A DNA stretch of 64,000 bases from Streptomyces tauricus. Lineage in GTDB: Bacteria; Actinomycetota; Actinomycetes; Streptomycetales; Streptomycetaceae. Below the pieces are notes generated by a model that was not told the origin of the DNA, searched no databases, and saw only the letters and a list, made by a program, of their open reading frames with translations. This document shows positions 33,286 through 40,520 of the stretch, piece after piece. The position numbers were made by a program, and so were the translations under genes. How positions within the stretch are numbered: the stretch's first letter is position 1; each line of letters opens with the position of its first letter. Location: NCBI RefSeq assembly GCF_014650955.1, contig NZ_BMVY01000012.1, positions 62,001 to 126,000 of the forward strand, written 5' to 3'.

Positions 33286-34524
33286 ATGACCGGCAAGCCC
33301 GCCACCCCCGACGCACGCAGCCACGACATCCCCGACTTCCCCGCGCCGCGTTCCGCCGAGTGCCCCTTCGCCCCCTCCCCCGACATGCGGGCGTTGTCCG
33401 GGTACGGGCCGCTCACCCGGGTCCGCTCCTGGGGTGGCAGCACCCCCTGGGCCGTGACCGGGCACGCCGAGCAGAAGGCCCTGCTGTCCGACCCGCGCCT
33501 GAGTGTGCAGTTCACCCGGCCCGGCTTCCCCAGCCCCGTGGACCCGGCCCACGCCCACGCCGGCGGCACCGACCTGAGCTTCGTCGGCATGGACGACCCC
33601 GAACACGCCCGGCTGCGCCGCATGGTCAGCGGCACCTTCACGATCAAGCGCGTCGAGGCGACGCGCCCCCGCGTGCAGCAGATGACCGACGACTTCATCG
33701 ACGCGATGCTGGCGGGCTCCGCATCCGCCGACCTGGTCCAGGATTTCGCCCTGCCCATCCCGTCCCTGGTCATCTCCGAACTGCTCGGCGTCCCCTACGA
33801 GGACCACGAGTTCTTCCAGACCAACAGCAAGACCATCGTCTCCGCCGTCGCCTCCCCCCAGGAACGCCGCACGGCCCACACCAACCTCGCCACGTACCTC
33901 GACGAGCTCGTCGGCCGCAAGCTCGTCGAACCCGGGGACGATCTCCTGTCCAGCCTCTGCACACAGATCGAGAAGGGCGAACTCACGCGTCGTGAGGCCG
34001 CCACGATGGGTGTGCTCCTGCTCCTCGGCGGACACGAGACCACCGCGAACATGATCAGCCTGGGTACGCTCCTGCTGCTGCAGCACCCCGATCAACTCGC
34101 CCTGATCCGCGACACGGACGACCCCGCCGTCATCCGCGACGCCGTCGAGGAACTCCTGCGTTACCTCTCCATCGTGCACCTCGGCCGCCGCCGCACCGCG
34201 GTGGAGGACATCGAGGTCGCCGGCCACACCATCCGCGCCGGAGAAGGTGTCATCCTCCTCGGCGAACTCGCCAACCGGGACCCCTCGGTCTTCCCCGACC
34301 CCGACCGCCTCGACCTGACCCGCAACGCCCGCCAGCACCAGGCGTTCGGCGCCGGCGCCCATCACTGCGTCGGCCAGCCCCTGGCCCGTATGGAACTCCA
34401 GGTCGTCTACCCGACCCTCTTCCGCCGCATCCCCACGCTCCGCGCCGTCGACGACCTCGACGCGATCCCTTTCAAGTACGACGCCATCATCTACGGCCTC
34501 CACGCCCTGCCCGTCACCTGGTGA
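33286..34524 (+). CDS. Cytochrome P450
   Basis: A soluble 412-residue bacterial P450 (CYP105/CYP107-like by general look). I-helix oxygen-binding motif LLLLGGHETTANM, K-helix EELLRYL (ExxR), and heme loop FGAGAHHCVGQPLARMEL with Cys361 as axial ligand. The N-terminus is hydrophilic with no anchor, as is usual for Streptomyces. It is the last gene of the tetR-ferredoxin-reductase-P450 cassette, so it has a dedicated redox chain. The substrate is unknown and no biosynthetic gene cluster surrounds it, which favours a detoxification or xenobiotic role under TetR control. Confidence 0.97.
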   Translation: MTGKPATPDARSHDIPDFPAPRSAECPFAPSPDMRALSGYGPLTRVRSWGGSTPWAVTGHAEQKALLSDPRLSVQFTRPGFPSPVDPAHAHAGGTDLSFVGMDDPEHARLRRMVSGTFTIKRVEATRPRVQQMTDDFIDAMLAGSASADLVQDFALPIPSLVISELLGVPYEDHEFFQTNSKTIVSAVASPQERRTAHTNLATYLDELVGRKLVEPGDDLLSSLCTQIEKGELTRREAATMGVLLLLGGHETTANMISLGTLLLLQHPDQLALIRDTDDPAVIRDAVEELLRYLSIVHLGRRRTAVEDIEVAGHTIRAGEGVILLGELANRDPSVFPDPDRLDLTRNARQHQAFGAGAHHCVGQPLARMELQVVYPTLFRRIPTLRAVDDLDAIPFKYDAIIYGLHALPVTW

Positions 34525-35087
34525 CGGGCAAGCCGATCCCCGCGACGTCCACGCCCGCGCCCTCACCCATACCCACGCCGACCGTCTCCTGAGCCAGAGG
34601 GTTCTGCCTGCTCCAGCTCCCTCTCCGCCCCCGCCGCCCTTACCCGATCCCGTCACCGACTCAGGGGCTCCGCCCCCGAACCCCCGGTCCTCAAACGCCG
34701 GACGGGCTGGATGATTCACGGGCCGTCGGCGTCCTCTTCAGCCCGTCCGAGCGGATTGAGTACGGGTACTCATGTGGGCGGTGGCGGCAGCCTGCGAACC
34801 TCATCTCGCAGAGCTGCGCCCCGAAGGTCTCCAACGGGGCCGACGCCCGACTCCACGCTGCCCGTCCTGGTCGACCCTGTGCCGCTGAACGCGCCGGAGA
34901 AGTGCGCGGCGCAGAAGCACCAACTGAGCATCAGCAACGCGTTCTCCGGCAAAGGGAGTGATGGTCGAGGCGTTCGGGGCTCCGGAGGGCGTGAGCGTGA
35001 CCGAGGTACGCCTGAAGCCCCGGTTGGACCCGCCCACTTCGTGAGGCATGTGCCGACACCGCTTCGGCCGGGCGCCGTTCTCCGGGC
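34525..35087. other. 563-bp gap: dispersed repeat, hairpins, possible gene remnant
   Basis: Contents in order: GGGGC-TCC-GCCCC hairpin (34664-34676); a CAAACGCCGGACGGGCTG element of a kind I recall as frequent between Streptomyces genes; an 11-bp inverted pair CGGACGGGCTG (34699-34709) and CAGCCCGTCCG (34739-34749), a likely terminator; a 6+2+6 palindrome GAGTACGGGTACTC (34758-34771); then a region with broken coding character, annotated separately. Confidence 0.6.
34780..35065 (+). pseudogene. Possible frameshifted gene remnant
   Basis: Two protein-like stretches occur in different frames. TLPVLVDPVPLNAPEKC with the following QLSISNAFSGKG is one. About 35 bp later, in another frame, comes MVEAFGAPEGVSVTEVRLK up to a TGA at about 35042. 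This looks like a decayed exported or surface protein interrupted by a frameshift near 34960, with no intact start. It could also be chance reading in GC-rich DNA. Confidence 0.3.
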
Positions 35088-35915
35088 TCAGCCGTTGAAG
35101 CGGTCCGGGTCGAAGCCTGTCCGCTCGTTCCGGTTCAGCGCGCTGATCTCACCGATGTCGCCTTCGCTGAGTTCGAAGTCGAAGAGGTCGAAGTTCTCCT
35201 CGATGCGCTTCTGTGTCACCGACTTGGGGAAGACGATGTCTCCGCGCTGGATGTGCCAGCGCAGGGTCACCTGGGCGGGCGACTTGCCCTCCCGCTCCGC
35301 GATGCGGTTGATGGTCGGATCGTCGAGCACCTTGCCTTGTGCGATGGGCGACCAGGCCTCGGTGGCGATCTCGTGCTCGGCGCCGAAGGCCCTGACCTCG
35401 TCCTGGGTGAGGTAGGGGTGCACCTCGATCTGGTTGACCGCGGGCACCACGTCGCTGTTCTCCAGCAGCCGGCGCAGATGGCGGGGCTGGAAGTTGGACA
35501 CCCCGATGGCCTTGGCCCGACCGGAGCGGTAGATCTCCTCCAGGGCCTTCCAGGTCTCCACGAACAGGCCCTTGGCGGGCAGCGGCCAGTGGATGAGGAA
35601 GAGGTCCAGGTGGTCGAGGCCCAGCTCATCCAGGCTGCGGTCGAACGCCCGGAGAGCGTTGTCGTGGCCCTGCGAGTCGTTGTTGAGCTTGCTGGTCACG
35701 AAGACGTCGGCGCGGTCGAGACCGGAGTCCCGCACCGCCTGGCCGACCTCCTTCTCGTTGCCGTACATCTGCGCCGTGTCGATGTGCCGGTAGCCGGCCT
35801 TCAGTGCTGCCAGCGTCGTCTCGCGGGTGTCCTCCGGCGGGATCTGGAAGGTGCCGAAGCCGAGCTGCGGGATCTGCACCGCGTTGTTGAGGGTGATGGC
35901 GGGTACTGCGGTCAC
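35088..35915 (-). CDS. Aldo/keto reductase
   Basis: A 275-residue NADPH-dependent reductase of the AKR5 (2,5-diketo-gluconate reductase-like) group. The catalytic tetrad is visible: Asp and Tyr in GYRHIDTAQMYGNEKEVG, Lys in VFVTSKLNND, His in LFLIHWPLP. IGVSNFQPRHLRRLL and VNQIEVHPYLTQDE are diagnostic, and the coenzyme segment is VFPKSVTQKRIEENFDLF. GTG 35915 is chosen: GGAG lies 6 nt upstream and the length fits the family; a start at 35966 would add 17 residues. The substrate is unknown. Confidence 0.94.
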   Translation of the reverse strand: MTAVPAITLNNAVQIPQLGFGTFQIPPEDTRETTLAALKAGYRHIDTAQMYGNEKEVGQAVRDSGLDRADVFVTSKLNNDSQGHDNALRAFDRSLDELGLDHLDLFLIHWPLPAKGLFVETWKALEEIYRSGRAKAIGVSNFQPRHLRRLLENSDVVPAVNQIEVHPYLTQDEVRAFGAEHEIATEAWSPIAQGKVLDDPTINRIAEREGKSPAQVTLRWHIQRGDIVFPKSVTQKRIEENFDLFDFELSEGDIGEISALNRNERTGFDPDRFNG

Positions 35916-35949
35916 TGGTGACTCCAGTCGTCGATCGGATCGGGGTCGC

Positions 35950-36095
35950 TCAGTCTGCGATCCCACTGAGCTCGGCGTCCGGCGGCAGGATCCGCATCAG
36001 CTTGCGGTTCACAAATTCCTGCATGCCGAGCTTCGAGAGCTCCCGCCCGCAGCCGGAGCGCTTGATGCCGCCGAACGGCAGGTCGGGCTGGGTCC
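35950..36095 (-). pseudogene. C-terminal remnant of an aldehyde dehydrogenase
   Basis: The last 45 or so codons of a succinate-semialdehyde-type aldehyde dehydrogenase survive: AWTQPDLPFGGIKRSGCGRE, then LSKLGMQEFVNRKLMRILPP and a TGA at 35950. PFGGIKRSGxGRE is the conserved C-terminal signature of the family. Upstream of about 36095 the frame runs into terminator hairpins, and the catalytic and NAD domains are gone. It is a deletion relic and cannot be functional. Confidence 0.75.
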
Positions 36096-36131
36096 ACGCG
36101 CAAATCTCCATAACGACGAGGGAGAGCGAGC

Positions 36132-36179
36132 CCAGGCGGAACGTCGCGTTCCGCCCTGGTGCCGGGTACCCGGCACCAG
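36132..36179. terminator. Two overlapping strong hairpins, one a 24-bp perfect palindrome
   Basis: GGCGGAACG-TCG-CGTTCCGCC (36135-36155) overlaps at its outer arm with a perfect 24-bp palindrome whose half is CTGGTGCCGGGT (36156-36179). The two stems share the CTGG segment and could be alternative structures. They lie 75 bp beyond the stop of the leftward ABC permease operon and most simply form its terminator. Confidence 0.7.
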
Positions 36180-36254
36180 AATGCGAAACAGTTCGTATGA
36201 GCTAAAAGGGTGCGCCCTACGCGCCCGGCGCGTGCCACGCCTGCTACGCGCGGG

Positions 36255-37031
36255 CTACGCGTCCCGCGCGCGCAGCAGCCAGCCGCCCGCGGTCATCGCG
36301 CCGAGCGTCCACAGGGCCAGGACGCCCAGGCCCTGCCATGGGCCTATCGGCAGGTCGGCGGTGTGCACGGTCGTCTGGACCGCGAGGCCGGCCGTCATCG
36401 GGGCGATCTGCTGGAGGTGGCGCTGCCAGTCCGGGTCGGCGACCACCTGGGTCAGGATCGGGAAGACGAACAGCAGGGCGAGAACGATCCCGATGGCGGT
36501 CGCCGCGTTCCGTACGACCAGGGTTGTGCCGAGGCTGAGGAGACCGATCAGCACGAGGTAGAGGACCGAGCCGACTGCGGCCCGCAGTGTCGCCCCGTCG
36601 GTCAACGACAGGGGCGGGAAACCGTGTTCCTCCGTGAAGCCGCGGCCGGGGCGCACGAGACCGCCGATCAGCAGGGAGCCGAGGACGGAGACCGTGCCCG
36701 TCACCAGCGTCACGGCGGTGAGCACGGCGGACTTCGACAGCAGGACGGTCAGTCGGCGGGGCACCGCGATGAGTGTCGTGTGCATCATGCCGGTGCCGTA
36801 TTCGTTGCCGACCATCAGCACCGCGACGATCGCGACGACGACCTGGCCGGCCAGCACGCCGGTGAGGCTGAGCCGCGTCGGGTCCCCGCCGCAGCCGGTG
36901 GCGTCGCACCTCGACGTCATGGCCACCGCGGCACCGGCCGCCAGGGTGAGCACGACCACGCCGAGCGTCAGCCAGCTGTTGCCCGCGTCGGTCCGCAGCT
37001 TCGTCCACTCGGCACGTCCGGCGGATTTCAC
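36255..37031 (-). CDS. ABC-2 type transporter permease
   Basis: A 258-residue six-helix permease. AEWTKLRTDAGNSWLTLGVV is the usual start of Streptomyces ABC-2 permeases (EWTKLRT motif before the first helix), MVGNEYGTGMMHTTLIAVPR is the conserved loop after helix 2, and LLRARDA is the typical C-terminus. GTG 37031 overlaps the stop of the preceding permease by GTGA, so the two are translationally coupled. Forms the channel with the next-described permease and ATPase. The cargo may be a peptide, lipid or drug and is unknown. Confidence 0.9.
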   Translation of the reverse strand: MKSAGRAEWTKLRTDAGNSWLTLGVVVLTLAAGAAVAMTSRCDATGCGGDPTRLSLTGVLAGQVVVAIVAVLMVGNEYGTGMMHTTLIAVPRRLTVLLSKSAVLTAVTLVTGTVSVLGSLLIGGLVRPGRGFTEEHGFPPLSLTDGATLRAAVGSVLYLVLIGLLSLGTTLVVRNAATAIGIVLALLFVFPILTQVVADPDWQRHLQQIAPMTAGLAVQTTVHTADLPIGPWQGLGVLALWTLGAMTAGGWLLRARDA

Positions 37032-38581
37032 GCGTCCCTCCGGCGCAGCAGGACCACGGCGGCGGCGAACGAGACCGCCGCGTAGGCGCCCAGGACCGCG
37101 AGACCGGCCCAGGGAGCCAGCGGGAAGTAGCCCGACGAGGGCGCGTAGACGGTGACGACCTGGTCGTAGCGCTCGATGCTCTGCTGGATGGCGAATCCGG
37201 CGGCGGGGGTGACCCTCAGCAGCCACTGCGACGCCCCGTCGGGCAGGACGGACGCGGTCGCGAGGAGGTAGGGCAGCACCATGCCGACGACGACCATGGT
37301 GACGGCCACGGCGCTGCGCCGCAGGAGGGCGCCGACGGCGAGGGCGAAGACGCTCGCGGCGGCGAGCAGCAGGCCCGTACCGACGATGACGCGCAGTTCG
37401 GTGGCCGTCGGTACCGTCAGCACGGGGAAGCCGTTCGCCTCCGACCGCCGGCCCCCGAAGGGCACCATGACCGCGGCGGAGACCACGCCGACGGCGAGGG
37501 CCACGGAGCCGACCACGAGGCCCTTGGCCACCAGGACGCGGCCCCGGCGCGGACTGGCCGCGAGGGTCAGGCCGATCATGCCCCGGCGGTACTCCACCGT
37601 GACGCAGCCCGCGCCCACGACGACCATGATGATCAGTCCGGCGAACGTGCCGACGAGGAAGTTCTCGATGGTCCGTACACCGCTGGTGGCGGGGCCGCCG
37701 ACGACGGGGGCGATGTCGCCCGCGCCGGTCACCGCGAAGCCGTCGCCGGAGGGGGTCGCTCCGCCCTTGGCGTCCTGGCTGTAGCTGGCGGAGGTGCCGG
37801 CGTCCCTGCCGACCTGGTCGTTCCTCCAGGAGCCGCCGGTCCACCGGCCGCCCAGGGTGACCCGGTCGAAGGTGCCGGTGGCGACGGCCGGGGCGAAGCC
37901 CGTTCCGGTGCCGGTCTCCTCCTCGACGGACGGGGAGGTCACGAACAGTCCGACCTCCGGTGTCGCCGACAGCCCGGAGAGGTCCGCGTGGCCCACCTCG
38001 GTCCACTTCGCCCCGTCGGCCGACTGGTAGCCCGTGAGCGTGTCGCCGGTGCGCTGAAGGCGCAGCCAGCGCGGCGCCTCCCGGGAGGCCGCACCGGTCA
38101 TTCCGGCTCTGTCGTGCGTGTAGTCGTACTGCATGCGCACGCCGTGGCTGCCGGTGACCATCATCGCCGCGTACGACGATCCCTGGTCGAGGCCGTCCTT
38201 CACGATGACGCCGGCCTTCGCCCACGGCGCGAGGCCGCTTCCGCTGTCGTCCGGGTCGGTCGTGACGGCACCGGCCAGCGAGGACACCGAGACGGTGATG
38301 CTGCCGTCGCCCCGGAGTTTCTGGTGGACGAAGTAGAAGCTGTCGTTGACCGCCTCACCGCCGGGGCCGACGGGGAGCGCGGAGCCGCCGTCCGGGTCGG
38401 ACTCGTTGCCGGCCGCCGTGGCGAGCAGGCCCACCAGGCAGATGATCAACACCGCACCGACCGCGCTCCACACCCAGCCCCGTACCGTACGGAACTTGGT
38501 CCATTCCGCGTGCAGGAGCCGTCCGAAGCCGCCCCGGGCCGGTCGCGCGGTCGTGCGTGGCGGTGTCAGCGTGGAGGTCAT
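37028..38581 (-). CDS. ABC-2 type permease with large extracellular beta-sandwich insert
   Basis: A 517-residue permease about twice the usual length. LLHAEWTKFRTVRGWVWSAV leads into helix 1 (residues about 35-60). A stretch of about 260 residues then follows that is not hydrophobic (about 62-320) and reads as a concanavalin-A/DUF1349-like beta-sandwich: ITVSVSSLAG, APWAKAGVIVKDGLDQGSSY, RWLRLQRTGDTLTGYQSADG, VGLFVTSPS. The remaining helices follow (GLIIMVVVGAGCVTVEYRRG, where EYRRGMIGLTL is the conserved loop). The ATG at 38581 overlaps the ATPase stop (ATGA), with GAGGAGG upstream. The insert should lie outside the membrane and may bind carbohydrate or substrate. Confidence 0.88.
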   Translation of the reverse strand: MTSTLTPPRTTARPARGGFGRLLHAEWTKFRTVRGWVWSAVGAVLIICLVGLLATAAGNESDPDGGSALPVGPGGEAVNDSFYFVHQKLRGDGSITVSVSSLAGAVTTDPDDSGSGLAPWAKAGVIVKDGLDQGSSYAAMMVTGSHGVRMQYDYTHDRAGMTGAASREAPRWLRLQRTGDTLTGYQSADGAKWTEVGHADLSGLSATPEVGLFVTSPSVEEETGTGTGFAPAVATGTFDRVTLGGRWTGGSWRNDQVGRDAGTSASYSQDAKGGATPSGDGFAVTGAGDIAPVVGGPATSGVRTIENFLVGTFAGLIIMVVVGAGCVTVEYRRGMIGLTLAASPRRGRVLVAKGLVVGSVALAVGVVSAAVMVPFGGRRSEANGFPVLTVPTATELRVIVGTGLLLAAASVFALAVGALLRRSAVAVTMVVVGMVLPYLLATASVLPDGASQWLLRVTPAAGFAIQQSIERYDQVVTVYAPSSGYFPLAPWAGLAVLGAYAAVSFAAAVVLLRRRDA

Positions 38582-39531
38582 CGGCCGGCCTCCTCGGGAA
38601 CGACACCGCGGTACCGCACGGCGTCCCGGGTCAGCTCCATGTACGCCTCCTCCAGCGAGGCGCGGTGCTCGGAGATCTCCGAGAAGGGCACCGCGTGCCG
38701 GCTGAGGAGGGACACCACGTTCTCCGCGGGCAGTTCCGTCACGCTGATCGTGTCGGATCCGGTGGAGCTCACCGTGGCGCCCGAGCTGGCCAGCACCGTC
38801 ATGGCCCGGGCGAGCGCGGAGGTCCGCAGGGTCACCCTGCCCCGGGACACCGAGGCCAGCAGCTCGCGCACGCTCATGTCGGCGACGACCTTGCCGCGTC
38901 CCACGACCACCACGTGGTCGGCGCTGTCCTGCAGTTCGCTCATCAGATGGCTGGAGACCAGCACGGCCCGGCCCTGTCCGGCCAGCGAGGCGAGGAAGCC
39001 GCGCATCCACCTGAACCCCTCGGGATCCAGGCCGTTGAAGGGTTCGTCGAGCATGACCACCGGAGGGTCACCGAGCAGGGCGACCGCGATGCCCAGGCGC
39101 TGCCTCATGCCCAGGGAGAAGCCGCCCGCCTTGCGCCGGGCCACGTCCTGGAGGCCGACCTTCCGGATCACCTCGTCGACCCGCCCGGCCCCCAGCCCCT
39201 GGGAGTGGGCCAGCCACAGCAGATGATGGCGGGCGGTGCGGCTCGGCTGTACGGCCGCGGCGTCCAGCAGCGCCCCGATGTGGGTGAGCGGGGTCCGCAG
39301 GTCCTGGTAGCGGCGCCCGCCGACCAGTGCCGTTCCCCTGTCGGGTCGGTCCAGGCCGAGAATGACGCGCATGGTCGTGGACTTGCCCGCGCCGTTCGGA
39401 CCGACGAAGCCCGTGATCTGCCCCGGCCTGACGTCGAACGTCATGCCGTCCAGTGCCTGGTTGCTTCCGAAGTGCTTGTGCACGCCTCTGACTTCGATCC
39501 TCGCGTCCGACCCGTCGATCGTTTTCTCCAT
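38578..39531 (-). CDS. ABC-2 type transporter ATP-binding protein
   Basis: A 317-residue ATPase of the DrrA/CcmA type. Walker A GPNGAGKST, Q-loop region THIGALLDAAAV, signature FSLGMRQRLGIAVALLG, Walker B VVMLDEPFNGLDPEG, H-loop LVSSHLMSE, and a C-terminal regulatory extension. SLGMRQR instead of LSGGQ is normal for this drug/antibiotic exporter class. The start is ATG 39531 (MEKTIDGSDARIEVRGV), with no clear ribosome-binding site; 39570 is a longer alternative. First gene of the three-gene exporter operon. The two-component genes upstream (leftward transcription) may regulate it, a common arrangement for BceAB/Drr-like systems. Confidence 0.93.
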   Translation of the reverse strand: MEKTIDGSDARIEVRGVHKHFGSNQALDGMTFDVRPGQITGFVGPNGAGKSTTMRVILGLDRPDRGTALVGGRRYQDLRTPLTHIGALLDAAAVQPSRTARHHLLWLAHSQGLGAGRVDEVIRKVGLQDVARRKAGGFSLGMRQRLGIAVALLGDPPVVMLDEPFNGLDPEGFRWMRGFLASLAGQGRAVLVSSHLMSELQDSADHVVVVGRGKVVADMSVRELLASVSRGRVTLRTSALARAMTVLASSGATVSSTGSDTISVTELPAENVVSLLSRHAVPFSEISEHRASLEEAYMELTRDAVRYRGVVPEEAGR

Positions 39532-39687
39532 AGCCGCAGAGTAGGGAGAAGGGAGTGGTCGGGTCGTCACGACCGAGAGCCAGGTTCCGCGCCACTCACA
39601 AGAGCCAGTTCGCGGTCCGCCCGTCCCCCTCAGGAGGGACGGACGGAGTGCTACCTGAGGGTGCCCCCCGTGCCGACGCCGGTCGCG

Positions 39688-40389
39688 CTACTGCGGCCTG
39701 CGGGAACCGGGCACGACAAGTCCCGTCTCGTACGCGGCGATCACGGCCTGTGTGCGGTCGCGCAGCGCGAGTTTCGCGAGGATACGGCTGACGTGTGTCT
39801 TCACCGTCTCCTCGCTGACGGTCAGCCTGGCGCCGATCTCCGGGTTGGAGAGTCCCTCGGCGACGAGCAGCAGGACCTCTCGCTCGCGTGCGGTGAGCGC
39901 CTTCATACCGGGCGGTGGCGTGGCGTCAGGTCTGGCGGGCATCAGCGCGAACTCGCTGATGAGCCTGCGGGTGATGCCGGGCGCGAGCAGCGCGTCCCCG
40001 GCGGCGACGACACGTACGGCGTCGAAGAGCCGTTCCGCGGTGACCTCCTTGAGGAGGAAGCCGCTTGCTCCGGCGCGCAGGGCGTCATACACGTACTCGT
40101 CGAGGTCGAACGTCGTCAGGATCAGGACGCGCGGTGCGTCGACGCCTTCGGGCGAGGAGCCCACGAGTTGTCTGGTGGCCTCGATGCCGTCCATCTCGGG
40201 CATGCGGATGTCCATGAGGACCACGTCCGGGGAGACCTCGCGGCAGACCCGTACGGCTTCCGCTCCGGAGGTCGCGGTCCTTACGACGGTGAAGTCCCGC
40301 TGGCTGTCGAGCAGCGCGGCGAACCCGGTGCGGACCACGACGTGGTCGTCGGCGACGACGACCCTGATCGGCGTGGACGGGCTGGTCAT
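39688..40389 (-). CDS. NarL/LuxR-type response regulator
   Basis: A 233-residue response regulator. Receiver domain with Asp60 as phosphoacceptor (DVVLMDIRMPEMDG), acidic pocket VVVADDHVVV, Thr in LILTTFDLDEYVY and Lys in ASGFLLKEVTAE. The C-terminal LuxR helix-turn-helix is LTAREREVLLLVAEGLSNPE followed by VKTHVSRILAKL. The start codon (40387-40389) lies inside the first unit of an eight-unit 17-bp repeat. Partner of the kinase just upstream; likely controls the adjacent ABC exporter 117 bp downstream. Confidence 0.95.
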   Translation of the reverse strand: MTSPSTPIRVVVADDHVVVRTGFAALLDSQRDFTVVRTATSGAEAVRVCREVSPDVVLMDIRMPEMDGIEATRQLVGSSPEGVDAPRVLILTTFDLDEYVYDALRAGASGFLLKEVTAERLFDAVRVVAAGDALLAPGITRRLISEFALMPARPDATPPPGMKALTAREREVLLLVAEGLSNPEIGARLTVSEETVKTHVSRILAKLALRDRTQAVIAAYETGLVVPGSRRPQ

Positions 40390-40520
40390 GAAGTCATTTC
40401 CGGCATGGAGTCTCTTCCGTCACGGGGTCTTTGGCGTCATGGGGTCTACGACGTCGTGGGGTCTTCGGCGCAACGCGGTCATCGGCGTCACGGGATCTTC
40501 GGCGTCATCTGGGCTTCTGG
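40385..40520. repeat. Eight tandem 17-bp repeats linking kinase and regulator genes
   Basis: Eight consecutive 17-bp units (consensus near GTCATGGGGTCTTCGGC) cover exactly 136 bp. The array holds the response-regulator start codon at one end and the kinase stop codon (40488-40490) at the other, so it makes up the whole intergenic gap plus the last 10 kinase codons. Units differ at up to 6 positions. As 17 is not a multiple of three, gain or loss of a unit can change the kinase C-terminus or the regulator's ribosome-binding context. Confidence 0.88.

Noticed and set aside
34711..35415. A 234-codon plus-strand frame overlapping the aldo/keto reductase
   Set aside because: Its second half is antisense to the reductase. 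Only the first part has protein-like text, which I treat as a possible remnant.
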